From Trichoplax sp. H2 (taxonomy: Eukaryota; Placozoa; Uniplacotomia; Trichoplacea), in the NCBI GenBank assembly GCA_003344405.1, contig NOWV01000082.1:1-64000 (forward strand): a stretch of 64,000 bases of DNA. Reading direction: 5' to 3'. The notes beneath the pieces are model-generated. The model was not told where the DNA came from. It did not search any database and saw only the letters and a list, made by a program, of their open reading frames with translations. The translations under genes and the position numbers were made by a program. Shown one piece after another: positions 1 through 14,700 of the stretch (position 1 is its first letter; each line of letters starts with the position of its first letter).

Positions 1-440
1 TTTAACTGTACAGTGTGTACTGTACATGTACTGTACTAGTCATTACTGTACTGTAGAGTACTGTACAATGTGTACAGTGTACAGTACAATGTGTACAGTA
101 CAATATACAGTACAGTACACTGTGTACTGTACTGTACTGTACTGTACATAATAATGTAACTACTGTAGTTTCTACTGTATAGTGTACAGTACTGTACTGT
201 ACAGCAGAGTCTTGCAATGAGTGAAAACGCAACCCGAATCCGACAAAGCCCGAACACATTGTTGATTTTCTAACCCGAAATGAGTACAGTACAAATGCTA
301 TACAAATACTGTATCACCATAGAAATTCTTAACCCGAATCCCGTCTCGAGTCGGGGTTCAAGTCGGGTTTCGGGTTGACTATTAAGTCGACTACAGTACC
401 GTACACTGTACTATACTGTACTGTACAGTACTGTATTGAT
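1..440. repeat. Dense TACTG/CAGTA palindromic satellite cluster
   Basis: Nearly continuous runs of the pentamer TACTG and its complement CAGTA occupy 1-210 and 385-436. Wherever the orientation flips, the palindrome TACTGTACAGTA or GTACAGTGTAC forms. Between the two blocks lies a different short repeat with AACCCGAAT units and an inverted TTCGGGTT (about 228-376). ORFs called across the satellite are low-complexity artefacts. Confidence 0.9.
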
Positions 441-2724
441 GTTCGCAGTGATACAACATTTACAAAACAGAACATTTAAAACTAGGATTAGTAGCTTTTT
501 TTACCAGAACAAAGCTCATACTTTCTCTAGCGAAGCTGCAACCTCCGTTAGTTTGAACATTACAGCATCGAAGATACTATGGCTACAGTGTCAGATTAGG
601 TATGAGTCATTAACTTTCCTATTCCTATTACATATCGAGTTGCACACCGTTGCAAAATATGCTGGATGTAGCTTCCTACGTTTACAGTATGACTGTTCTG
701 AGAGGACTTTTCAGAATGTCGTTCGTTTAGGTGTAAATCTCTAACTATTTATAAACTCATTATTAACGTATTACTATGCTAGCGTCGTAACTTCTCATGA
801 AAGCTTTCATACTGCAATAGTAGTCAGTCTTGAAAAATGTATTTTAAGGATTACAGTACAGTATTACGATTGATTATAGTTGAATCAGAATTGTGGCTAC
901 CTCCCTGCTGTGTTTCATACTCGTAAATCAGCCTGCACCAGCTCAGGGCGCCCAACAGTATGTACTGTTCAGTACGTACCTGCAAGCTCAATGTTGCAGT
1001 ACTGGACTGTACAGTACAATACTGTGACCGTACTAATTCTCATACAGTAACTGTATAACCTTGCGTACTTACTACTAGAACTTGCAAAATCTTCCTAAAA
1101 GTAGGAATTTAATGGATGAATTCATGATTCGAAACAGTAAATTGTAGTCGAAACACGCAGGAAGTTTAATGTTTTCTACTATTAACTAATACTAAAGAAT
1201 CCATTAAAAAGGCTAATTTAAACTATTGCTGCATTCTATACCTGATCTTATCGGCATAATAATTCTTTCTTTTTATTTTCAAAATATCAGTGTTGCGTCA
1301 ATCTGTCATTGCAACATCATTAATTAAACACTTATAAGCGTAATTACATTTGTCATTATGCAGTACAGTATAGTACGGTGAATATGTTACTGTAATTATT
1401 TCATTATCATGATTTATTTATTATACTAGACTGTAATTACAATACTCTGGTGTCTACTAATGAGAATTTTTAGCATAGCTTGGGCTGGCTTGTGCGCTCA
1501 CGCTCTTGCAGGCTGAATTAAAGTCTACTGTAATCAACCCTCTTAATCAACACGCCTATCATGTTACGCTACAGTACGGTACTGGAATTCCCTAATTTCT
1601 ACAGTCTGCACATATCTCTAATATCACTACAGTAAGTAGTACTGTATGTCAGCTACTAGGACCTCCCATGGTTTCTGTTTGTTCAATTTTGTTATTATTA
1701 TTATAATAACTATGATAATATCATGGTATTTAAATTAAATACAGTAATACAGTATCTTTTATCAAGTCCCGTACTGAATTATTACTGTATTTTTGGAATA
1801 CAATAATACGTTCAGTAGTCATCATGGACTACCACGGAGTGCTGCTGTAGTAATACAGTATACATATATTATGTTGATGTGACAGTAAGTAGGATAGCTT
1901 GAACGAAGTTTACAAAGAATTTTATGCAAAATGAATTAGGGTTACTGTACTAGTACTGATTCAGCGTATTATTATTTTCTTGACTCTAGCAAGTCGTGGA
2001 TAACTAGCTACGATGTTATTATGCTGTACACAAAGTACACAGATGTAACCCTCGAAGATGTGCAGTCATCGATAAATTTCCCAATTTCTATACCTGTTCA
2101 CAATATAGTCTTGGCATGTACTATACTATTTGTAAATAATTATAGTACTTTAACATTTACATACGCGTATATTAACAACAAAACGTATTATCATCAATCC
2201 AATATACATTACGTAATGTAAGCGCTTAATAGGTTCTGCCAATTCGGGCAATATTCTATCATATGTGACATGCTCGCATTGCTCAGAGCTTAAGTTAGTA
2301 ATAGATATTCATTAACATCGCAATGACAATAATCGTTTTAGATCAAGTTGATTCATCATTTTCCTCCGTTTTACCAAAGTTAGCTTGACCAGATTACCGT
2401 ACTGTGTAATCAACAACTGTAACTCGGTTTAATAACAAATATATACTACAAACATACGCTAATAGGTTGTGTTTGACCATCAATCGTACCATCTTCATGA
2501 ATAGTTAACTGGCTATTGCTAGGCTTAGCCTGCCATTTTATTAAAGTGCTATATTAAAAGGAATATTTTGTATCTTATGAATAAGTCTTATCACTTTTAT
2601 ATTGAGGGTGTGAACTTATATCCAAACATAGTTCTGTCAGATCGGTATGCCGATAACAGTTATAACATTATCATTGTCTATAAGCTGATTGCGATTAATC
2701 GTCTACATAGAAAAAATTCTCGCC
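441..2724. other. Non-coding interval upstream of the KASH-type gene
   Basis: No convincing exon was seen. Scattered TACTGTAC-like words occur, with a small group at about 960-1035. A CATGGACTA word at 1823 belongs to a dispersed repeat noted elsewhere. Short ORFs at 436-744 and 2021-2221 lack recognisable motifs and splice context and are probably chance. The interval should contain the promoter and 5' UTR of the gene that starts at 2725. Confidence 0.6.
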
Positions 2725-5700
2725 ATGAGTGATTTCGGAAAATTCGATGTAAGTCTGGAAGCTGATGTTGATCAGGCCCTATCTGCAGATGATAATTATA
2801 TGTTGGAGACCTTATTTAGAGTTTGCGATGTACAATCAACGGGCGAAGTCCGTATATCCAAGATTATTTCATATTTAAAACAGAATGCTTTGCCTGATAC
2901 TACAGAGGTATGCGATAAAATGTAACCTTTAATTCATTTAATGGCCTTTTATATCGCGGAAACGTCAACAAATTAGCTAACTTAATAGCCGTATTTAACC
3001 CTAATTATTAATTATTAGTCTGCGGAAGCTTTGGAAGAATTGGCGAGACTATTTGATCCAGGCAATGGAGACCCTCTCATTGCGAAAGATACGTACAAAA
3101 GAGTTATACGCCGCTGGATTTCATCTCTTAAATACAAAAAAAGTAATTTCAGGTACGATTCTTCACTTGGATTACGTCAAATGCTGTATGACCCTTTAAA
3201 AGAATTTGTTAATAATATTGCTATTATTATAATTAATTCAAAATTAGTTCAGAGTTTTCAGCAAATGCAGTGGTGGGAATTGATCATCAAACGGTACGCG
3301 CTGTGGTGACCTAAGTGTTTTAATAAATTATGCAGTTATCTTTTTATATTGACTTATACTCGTACTGCCTTCTTGCGCCGTGATTGTGTTAAGTTTTTAC
3401 TTTAGCATTCTGACGACACTTAAGTCTACTGAAACTTCTTGATCGACGAAGTATGATTACTTATACTAGTAGATAAGTTATGGATAGCTAATAAGCATAT
3501 TTTGATACCAGGAAAATCCTAGAAGCAGTTATTTCGAAGAAATATGGAACAGTACTGATGAAGAAGGTATGCAATATTTATATTGTTAGTAAACAAGACG
3601 AGTGAGTACTTTTGTTCATTAATGGATTATTTATGTAATATATAGTGTTCATCCTTTAAATTTTTAGTTGATAAATGTATGAAAGAATTATACTTAGTTT
3701 TAATCGATACTAATGCTAACTTTTAATTAAATACGCGACAATTTTGTCCGCTAACTGCACACTCGACTAATGTGCAGTGCCTTCGTCTTCCTTCCTGGAT
3801 ATAACTGATCGGTAATTAGAGCATTCATTGATTTTTATTGTTAAGTTGATTCGATTATTTGTTACTAAGTGAAGTTAATTTTTTACTTTAAAACTATAAT
3901 AGTAGTTGTAAGTACGTATATTAGATACTTACTGAGTAGCATAGGCATACTGATATATATCAACTAACCGTTTAAATAAGTAAATAATGAATCTTTTCTT
4001 ATAGTGACAAAACTGTACTTCTAAGCAGAATGTCACAGCTCCAGTTGGAAAATAGAGAACTTTATAGACAGAGCAAGGAAGCGGTTTTACAGGTCTGGTT
4101 GAATTAAATTACCTTAGCATAAGCAGAAGTATAACGCGATGATGATAATACTTATCAATTGATTTGTTGATTATAGGTGGAGGCAATAGAAGATTCAAAC
4201 CAGCAATTAGAACAAGAAATAAGTGAACTACGAAAAAAAGTCATAAGGTATAAGTCAATAAAGTTTTCTTGAATTCAGACTACTGCTGTCTAGCTATTGA
4301 CTCAGTGTTATTTACTAGTAATCAAAATATTGCTGAAAATAATAAGCATTTACTTGAGGAGAACGAAGAGTTAATGTCTACTGGTATGTGCATTTACAGT
4401 CTCTAATCTGTCTCTCAATCTTGTATACCTTTAGTTGTATTTTTTGTGCACTATTTTCAATCTTAAACTGGTAATTTTTAATGATCTACTTCAGTTTCGG
4501 AGTTGCGCCAGGCAAAAAATAGAATTCAAGGAAAAAATGTACAATTGGTTAGTTTCATATCTATGAAGCTTTGTAACTTAGCGTAACTCTAGCACTTGTT
4601 GTTACTTTCAGGAGAGGGACAACATTGAACTTGAAAAGAACTTAAAAGAATTACATGAAATGGTAAGTTACCGTACCATGTTAATTATCTACGTTTCCTT
4701 TCATTACTGTGGTGGAAAATACTACCAGTGTTTATTACTGATGTATTCTTTATGCATTCTTAAAGAAATGTATATATGTATTGAATGACTAGTAACTAAC
4801 TTTTCGGCGGAATTCCCGATGAAATTACCATGATTAATTTTGGTTCACACGTATCATTCTTAGCTTGATAAGTCGTATTCGTCACTGGAGGAATTGAAGA
4901 CAGTAAAACAAGAAGCTTATCGAACGTTGGATGAGCATAAACAAAGTGTAAATATCTTGAAACTAGTGTATAGTCCACTTGCGATATGCGGTATTGCAAA
5001 ACTGCACCCTATTTAAATAAATCCGTTGCAAAGTAGTGATTAGCAATTATTGTAATCAATTATAGAATATTGAGAATCTTAGCAATTTATTTCTGACGAC
5101 TCAATTATAGAAGCGATGTTCTCAAATTAATGGTTTTGTTTCTATAATTGCTAGAGATTTCAGACTGACTATCTAGTGCTTGAACTTTCAAGTTTAAAAG
5201 CAGATTTGGCTCAGGTATGTATTTGTAAGGAGTATCATACAAGTATCTTAAAATTTTTTCATTGTTAGGTGACCAAATGTACTCTTCATTTTTACTATCA
5301 TATAATCAATCACATTTTATCGTTACAATGCATTATCAGTTTACTCTTTCAATTATGTAAGTAATTATCTTATTATTTATGTATTACTTAAAGACACGAT
5401 TATCAGCTAAGAGAACGGATGCTATCAATAACAAGTTGACAAACGAAAATGATTCTTTGCGTAAGATTATAGCTGACCTAGAAAAGGCCTTATCGGAGGA
5501 GTCGAATAAAAGGTATATCAAACACATTTTCTTGCTAACTTAGTTAATAGGAGTAGGTTACAGTATTTTCTCTTCCATTGGTTTGCATGAACATAAATTC
5601 TTTATATGTCGAAACTAGCTCTTTGCTCCTGCAGTAGTATCTTAATAGGAATAAATCATTGTTTGTATTACGGCCCGAATTTAAATATCAATCTCATAAA

Positions 5701-8700
5701 TTGGTTTACTACCCCGTTGTAAGAATCCCATAAACTACACGAAAAATTGAGGAATGTACTGTACATTATATTTACAATTGCTTATGAGGAGTAATACGTA
5801 TACCCACCAGTTGGGTACCGTATGATGATTTTACATCTAAATTCAGATATCTGAAACAGTTTTATAATGATCAAGCGATAAATTGCATTGATATAGCTCC
5901 TATGATATTTAAATGTCACCAATATCATTTCTCATATTAACAGAGTACTTTGGCAACACGACAATATGTTAAATACGGCAAATGAAAACGGTCAGTCACT
6001 ACACAGCGAAATACAGTCAGAAATAATTTCTGGATCTCACAGAGGCAATATTATTTTGCCGTTACCATTATGTGATACGGATCCAAGGAGAATCTTAATG
6101 ACTTGTCCTGAAGTTAATCAGCCTTTCTTAAAAGACTTAGAAAGTTACGCCGATAGGTGTGTCGAAGAAATCTTTGCATGTATATATGATAGAAATGGAA
6201 AGAACTCAACATATGGTAAAAATTTCGGAAATAGAAATTATAGCACTACCTTGAATGTAGAAATCCACGAAATTAAGCATGACCCAGAAGTACTTTTTGC
6301 GACAACACTCGTTAATGGAATATTTAAGGATATCTTTACTAGATATACTGAACTGATTAGCGCTAGTATCCGAAAGTATGACCATCAAAGACCGAGCGCC
6401 TCTGGAAGTGTCGATATTAATATCACTAGCAATTCCATTGACAGTTTTGTTAATATCTCTCTAGATAGCTCAATACCAAAAGATGGTTACAGTATCATTG
6501 CAGGACAAGCTGTAAGTCTGTCTTATAATTAAAACTTGATTTACTTTAGGCACGTTAATAACAATATAATACAACTCCTTTACTATAGCTAATAAACTAT
6601 TAAAATAACGGCTTGTTCTTGAATTTATCAACTTACTCAAATTATTTATTCTTGTTTAGGCAACGGTCTTTGAAGAAAAAAAGGTAGCTGTTCTCAATCA
6701 AATAACGCATCTACTTTCGTCGTCACCAAATATCGAAAGAGAGGTAATTTATTCATGATTAATATTACACTCCGATATGGCTATTAATATTGATAGATGG
6801 CTCATTTGATTGGTGAATTAAATTTCCAGGGTATCTGCCGAGACTTAGAGAACGAGTTAAATAATTTTTCGAATAAAATTTCCGTATTGGCTTATTCTAA
6901 AAACAAATTAGAAAAAAGGTACGGTGATTTAATATTCACTAAGTAATAAGTCGGTAAATATGTTTACTGAATATAATGTATGAATGGAAGACAAATATTA
7001 TAACAACAAACCCTTACAACGATAGCTCTTTAGTTTTTTCTATCATATTATAATTCTGCTGATTAATTATTAATGTGCTAATAAATAGGGATATATTTCT
7101 TATAAGGGTAGAGTTCGAGATCAGGATTAATTATGGATCTGTAATATTAAAATGATTAGATTGATGAATTGTATATTAGAGTATAGCTAATGAATATTGT
7201 TGGCGATCTTATATACGTGTATTTGGCAGTACCCTAGCTGGAAATATTAGTGATTAGAATCCGAATCTAACGTACTAATATCGATTTATTAACCTTCAAA
7301 TAAAATTTGAATAGGCTAGCTTCAGTGAATTTGTTACTCGAGAAGTTACGAGGTATGAAAGAGATAAAGCTTTCCTATTGATGCGTTTTGTAATTCCACC
7401 GAAACCGTAGCTCTTAACTGCGTAAAATTTTAGGTCTCTTAAAACTATGTACGCTGCTGTTATATCGTAGTTAGGTACTAGTACATTCTACCTTTTAATT
7501 CAGAAGTAATCCTAATGCTTTCGAAGTTCGTTAAGTGAATCCAATCTAATTGCAGCAGGACCTAATCACCGTCATAAATACGATATTGTACTAGACAATG
7601 TCAATCGCTGTATTCTTACTGAATTATTGGCAATTGCACTCCACATTGCTTTTTCAATTCAAAGTTATGATAACAAGTTATTATTTTGAAGTTTCTGTAA
7701 TTAAATGTTGATTTTGATCGTTAACGTTAACTCTTTCAGAGGAAAACAATAGCTTGCGATATGAATCTCGAATACTGGCAGATAAACTTAATAACTCTAG
7801 GCATTACGCTATAAAATTGGAATTAAGGTAAGTTGGTAAATCAAAATGCAACCTAACCGACTTACTTGAAGGCCTTATTTTAGTGCTACTAGTTATACAT
7901 TCAGTACATGAGCAAGCACCTTTACATATATTCTTAGTTTAGGATGGATAAGAAAGCGCTACATTTTATGTTTATTCTGCAGTAGCGTATAAAGTAAGCA
8001 TTTCGCATTTCACAATTTTTGCATCGGGTTTACCGTAAGATGCATATTGTAAGTTTTAATTTATTTACGAATAGAATTAAGCACATAATTCGAGTACATT
8101 TTTGTATCAATGCTAATGAATTTATTAGGTATCTGTTGTGATTGTAATATAGTATATATTTATTCCAGATACGGTGTCAACATTGATACGAGGAGTTTAC
8201 TTTATTAACCGTGCTTACTTCTTACTTATTTGTGCGATCACTGACCAGACAAGCTGCCGGATTGACGGATAATTATAATTGCAACTAATAATACATAACT
8301 TAGCAGCGATACTTCATGCAATACAGCGTATAATTAGCTGTTTCATATAAACCTAGCTTTGCTTTGCATAATATTCATTGTTCGTAGCAATTATTTACAT
8401 CCAATGCAAAATCTGGGATATTAGTCAGAATTCAGAAATTTGTGAACGCACATTTGCACAGCAAATCTTTGGGTACAGCTTATAGATTGTTTCACAGGTT
8501 TATTGTACTGACAATCACACCTAGTAGTAGATTCATAGTTAGCTATACAGCCTATATTGTATCATTAATAACCGTTTGAACATCAACAGACCATCTTGGT
8601 ACAATTCTATCAAGATTTTAATGAGCCATAAATCTATTTAGAACGCAGAGATTTTTGAAGAACAGCTCCAGGAATAATGTACCGCATAAAAGATGCCTAC

Positions 8701-11700
8701 CTAAACACCCTTATTGATAATGTTGGGTATTCTCTACATTAATCGTATATAGTTCGCATCTAATTCTTACCCTTCAGTCTTGCTGACATTTACTTTTACT
8801 TACTAATCTTAAATTTATAAATATTCATACAATAACATGTCTATTCTATTTTTACCCTAATAATGTATTTAAATCCACTTTACCTTAACATGCGCTGGAT
8901 AGTGGGGACTCTAAAATTTCTAGCGTAACTGTGAGGTGCATTGCGGTAGCCTACCGTAAATCAGGGCGCAGATTATAACAATTATAGATTTAATTAAGAC
9001 GGAATTCTATAAACAATACCATACTTCAGTTCTACATTTATCGTAAAGTACATTAATGTGGATATACATCGCACATTCTCCGTACATCTGTATATCCAAT
9101 TCTCTATATAATATCTTCTACATAACAGAATTCTATAAACAAATACCTTGGTTCAGTTTTTTATTTATCGTGCAGTATAATCAATGTATACTATTTCTGG
9201 ATCATAGTACGGAGGCGTCTATATCGACTAAATATTAAGAACTAGTTTCATACGCATATATTTTAGCTTGTTTTCCGTATGGTCTGCAATTGCGAAGAAT
9301 TATCTGGATGATTTATCAATTGCAATCACTATATTTACACTATATTTGCGTATTTAGCTAATTAGTTTATGCTCATATCACATAATAATCATTTTTCATA
9401 TATATACAGTATAGTAATTTTTAGATTATAATTAATAATTTCCTCACTGACTCATCTACTCAGTACTTCGTAGGGATTTACAAACATAAAAATTTTTGCC
9501 CAAACTGTATACAGTAGTCAGTAGGTAAATAAATAAATAGTGACAGTAAATTACGGTAATGTAATGTACTGTATCATGTGCACTTGTGCAGTACTGTACA
9601 GTACTTGTACAGTACATTACATTACCTTACCATAATACTGTACTGTACACTGTACAGCATGTACTGTACATTCATGGACTGCTAAAAGAAGACCTGGACC
9701 CACAGGTCTCGTTTTAACCTTACCGCATAATACAGTACAGTACATTATACGCTTCTGTACTTTAATGTACCGTACTGCATCTACTGTACAGTACTGTAGA
9801 GTGAAAAAGCCGTTATGGACTTTCTATGGTTTTTTCTTACTAGTGCTGCAGTGTACAGTATGTATAGTACGGCATTATTTGAAGAAGAATGACCAGTGAT
9901 ACTAATATACTATACAATTGTCGGTTTCTGGCACAGATTACATTATATATATATATATATATTATATAGTATGAATGAGTGGGTAAGAGTGTTCCACATA
10001 GCTAAAAATGGAGAGTTACTGTAAGATTAGAGAAATGCGGTATGTATATCAGTATATGTCATACACTCTACTACTACACAGTACACGGTATAAAGTTACT
10101 GAACCTCTGACAGGTCTACGACAAATGGTAATACTATCTGTTAAATGAGCACATTATCGTAAACCGTCAGCAAAGCGACGGGAGTTTGCACTAGTGCTGC
10201 TAAAACAGTTATTCACCTTCAGTACATTTGTCCAAACATATCTGCCAATTCTTAGTAAAATTAACCAAGATTTTAAGATCTTGGTTCATTTCGTTAAAAC
10301 TTGGCGAATTTGTTTAAATAAGCACTGTACTGTACAGTACAGTATAACGAAGGTACTGTATACAGTACAGTACAGTACTGTACAGTAGAGCCGTTTCAGC
10401 CGCATTTTTGGATAGTGTACAGTACATACGGTACAGTACTTGTAGTCCTTTTGGTACTGTAATTGATTTCTGTATTCATTTACAGCAAAGGTAGTGTACT
10501 GTACATGTACTGTACAGTACAGTACACTACCGTATTTACGAATAAATACTGTACAGTACAGTACTCGGTAATTTAGGATGATTCAGTCAAAGGCACGTAA
10601 GTCATGTTGTAGCTAGCTCACCGAATCGGTTCTTTCCCATCGAAAACTAAGACGTTAGTCTAATCTATTAATTTTTAAGTATGAATTACCGCGATGTACT
10701 ATACTGTATGTGTAGTACTTACTTTCGTACTGTTTCTTTCCAGGTTACTTTCGATCAGTATCTGCTTTACTTTCCTAACAATAAAAATTAATTATTATTT
10801 GCATATACTGTATACCGTATACAGATTCTAATTTTCTGATAAACTTATTACACTACTGTGCAATGTACATACCTTTATACAGCAAGAAGGTGATTCACCT
10901 TATTGAATATACGCGTAACAATTACATATTAATAATAGCAAAAGCGAAATACAGTAACTACACGTCTTAATTGACTTCTAGCATAGTGTATGCCTATCTG
11001 CTGTACGGATCTTTTATAAATTTATCTTGTTCTATATTACTGTATGGTGTATAGCACTATAAAAAAAAACCTTTTAATAGTCTTTACGATTCAAATTGTT
11101 GAAAGCAGGATTACTATTAGTATGTTGTTGTAGCTTTTGTTATGCATACAGACCCTTTTAAGATACTATATTATAGTCGGTAAAAATTCATTGATGGTTT
11201 CAGATAGACCCATATTATGCTCCGTAGAAGCCAACTTATATCACTGTTATGAAATTTCTATTCTGTGCAGCTTTCCTATTACTCAATTTTTTTGTTACTG
11301 AATGCAACTGTATTTCCTGATGCGTTATTTACGTTATATTCTTTTGTGATTACAATATCTAAATTATCTTCTTTTGTACGATTATGTGATTTTAGGCTTG
11401 ATTCCTTGCAATCATCCCTGGTTGAGGAACGAGATAGATGCACTATTTTGGAAGCAGAAGTTGGTAGTTAATCGCAGTAGATATTTGGCTAAAATTTACT
11501 ACTTACATAACGGCCCTCTTTTTATCTTGTCTTCGGTAGCTGAAAGACTTAAGAATATCCACCCTGCATCAAAGGTACAAGGGCTCGATACTATTTTGAC
11601 CTGCATGTCTAATTTCATATGTTATCACTGTTACGTGAAGATACCAGCGTGCTCAAAGTACTTATGGGCTTGTGATAGTATCATACAGTATAACTAGCTG

Positions 11701-14700
11701 GAGTACAATATTACCTATACGAATTCAGATTATGCTTGCTTGTTGCTGTAGTTGTAGCTGTAGCATGTTATCGTGCTTATTGACTAGTGATAGCGTAGAA
11801 AAACTTACTACTATAATCAATTCGTAGAGAGTAGCGAAATTTCTGTTTCTTCTTTACTCAAATGTATATTACATGCGCACAGTTTATCAGACATTCAGTT
11901 GTTACCATTAAGTAGATATGGATCTACTGTAGAATAGCTGCTAGCAATGATCACTGATGCTAACCCTAACCCTTTAATTTCAATATTTAGTGACGAAATC
12001 AAAGCACTTACCACATCCCTAGAAACACAGGTATATTACAGGCCTTTGATGTGGTAGATGTCCTTCTATAACATTTGAATTACAGTTTTCTTGTCAATTG
12101 ATATAATACGGTTATTTAATATTAAAACTTTACTCAACTGGGAAGTAAAAAAGCTTTATTCTTTAAGATGAATTATAGATCGAGCTTGGATGAACAGTTC
12201 AAAGAATCAAAACTGTATGAGAATCCAGATGAGTCTTCTTATTAATCTGATTCTGAGGCCAAATGTAGTTGTATTTATTACACGGCATAATAATTTTTTA
12301 TAGCTTTTATTAAATTACGTAAATGAACTAAACTTGTTGCTTTGTAAATGTTCTTTCTCAAATATAGGAATAACCGCGATCTTCAAGCGCAAAACTTATT
12401 GTTAACTGGTATTACATTTTTGTTAACAAATTGAAATTTAGTGTACATTTCCTTGATAATCTACTGAATATTAGGAACTTCCCTTGTGAAGCCTCAATTC
12501 GCTGATCAAACATTATATTCGTCGTAGTTAATACTGATAAATAATTCACTGAATAACTTTTGACCAATTTTGACTTGATTGGCGAATCATTTTTGCTTTT
12601 ATTGAACGTAATGAATCAGTGTATGGCAGTTTTCATGCTAGTTATAGTGATGTGAAAGATTAAACTTCTGTATTTTTATAACAACTTACATTTATCGGTA
12701 TCCGTTTCATTATTTTATACTAGTATTGCTAACCGTTATCAATGCTGTGTAAACGTTTTGTAGATCAATTATCGGAGCTACAACGTGAGCTTGAAGTCCT
12801 AGGAAAAAGAAACTGGGAATTGGAGGTTAGTTGAAATGTCAATTGTAATATTGTACTTGAAAATCTTGCTTCAAATATGGCTGCACCATTGGATAACGTT
12901 CTAGAGATCTCTCGAACTTGCGACTTCACGGTATGGAAAGGATCAAGAGGATATCACAGGTTTTGAGGAAAGAAGCAAGCGATGCGCTACCGATAATGAG
13001 GTAAGATTGCTAATTTGATATATTAAATGTAATTGTTGGACCTCATGATAAGAACCACGTATGATGGAGTATAGATATGAAAATAACTTTATTACATTTC
13101 ACCATGTAATATACCTCACCGAAGAAATACCAATTACCTGTGCAAGTAACAGTGTTCCTACTATCTGTTAGTTTACATCGTAAATGCATATATCTGAGCG
13201 TATTATCCTTTCAGCATTCTTATGTAATTAAATGGCTTTGGGAACTGTTTTCCTTAGTCATGAAATAGCTATACTGTAGTGATTAGAGACATGGTGTTGG
13301 GGTTTAGAATATCAATTTTATTTCGTAACCCAAAATGCAGTTGCATGATAATTGCCTTTTGAAAGATCCAGGATACTATTATCTGCAAGGCTGATACAGT
13401 GATTTCGTTGTAGTAGTTATTGGCGTACTGTTATGAAATATTTCTAGATAGCAATTTGTTATATTTGTCTTATTAGCTGCAATGTCACCTAAAGTGCCTG
13501 CGGTAAATATACGGTGAATACAATGAGAACGTTGCCTCATGCTACAGTATATCAATAACCTTTGTATAAATATAAACATTACCTAGGAAAGCCAACGCCC
13601 CCTAGCTCGCGCTTTACCAACGCTTGATAACGATGATGCCTTCTCGATATCTGAAAAGCAGCTGTTAGCCTTTAAAGAGATGATCTCAAAGATTGATAGG
13701 ACCACGTTTTCGGATACTCGTATCATTGATAACCTAACTAAAGAATTTGTTGAACCAGTCTACATCACCTTATCTCGGAAGCCATTCTCGAAGGCTTCTT
13801 TTGGAGTCATCTGTCCAAACATAGGTCGTCTGCCTGTAATTTCGCTGGATAGCGAAGAACAGCAAACCGTTAGTTCTTATATGCAGAGTAGTTCTTCCAG
13901 GAGCACTACCGGTTTACATTTATTCAGTATTATTAGCAATTCCACAGAATTAGCAGAAGATGTAACCAATTGTAATCAAAAGTCCAGCGCGAATATTTAC
14001 ATACAGACCGAGATTGCAAATTTGCAAGATGTATCTGTCCAAACCAATCAGCAGAAAGATGTCGTTTACCAACATTATTTTTTGACAGATCCTAAGCTTA
14101 CATTGGATGTGGCATGCCAAACAGATATTCCTGTTGATTCGGAATATGTGAATCAAATTGATTCTGATAGTCTTAGCCAAGTTACTTCTATTCAAAGAAC
14201 ATTGAATGAATTTAAGAAAGTTGATGAAGACAAAGGTAACCTCAAATACGAATGACTTGCTTATTGTAGTTCCTAAAATTTTAATTAGAATTTTTATCAG
14301 CTTACCTTTAGGATCAGGTATACTTATTCTTCACGAAATTTATAGAATTAACATTAAGAAATCATTTTCTTTAAGACTAATTATAGTAATATGCGAAATA
14401 TATTTCTTTACTAACGGTAAAAGTTTCGTTTTTTTTATTTGCTATTAATAATCTATTTATGGAAAGGCAGGAGCTGCAAGATCATTTCTAAATTATTCTT
14501 GTTCTTAGTTGTGTTGCTTATCGATTCAAATATTATTCGATTTTTCTATAGAAATTATTAGGTTATCTGCAATGGAGAAATGGAAGCACAGTGTTAGGCC
14601 GGCATTAGGCTCCATTGCACAGAGTGCATTTGAAGAGTCAGAGGAAATACTTAAAGGAGCAAAAGGTTCATATCTGACAGAAATGAACTATGTACTTGTG

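Larger units (their letters stand above)
7829..11395 (+). other. Unusually large intron of the KASH-type gene
   Basis: This intron is nearly ten times longer than most in the gene. It joins exon end ...GAATTAAG|GTAAGT to TTTTAG|GCTTGATTCC in phase. It holds two dense satellite clusters (9540-9860 and 10320-10560), an AT dinucleotide run (about 9939-9970) and one copy of a dispersed repeat (10123-10200). No coding exon was recognised. The short ORFs at 9056 and 10194 have no family features. Confidence 0.6.

Noticed and set aside
2-259. 85-codon ORF on the minus strand, overlapping another
   Set aside because: It is a translation of the TACTG/CAGTA satellite (repeats of Tyr-Ser-Thr-Val and Cys-Thr-Val). 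It has low complexity and no start context.
436-744. 102-codon + strand ORF
   Set aside because: No recognisable motif, no splice context, and length within chance for AT-rich DNA of this size.
11962-11977. CTAACCCTAACCC, telomere-like
   Set aside because: Only two units, and the stretch reads in frame as part of an exon (DANPNPLI). Chance is the simplest explanation.
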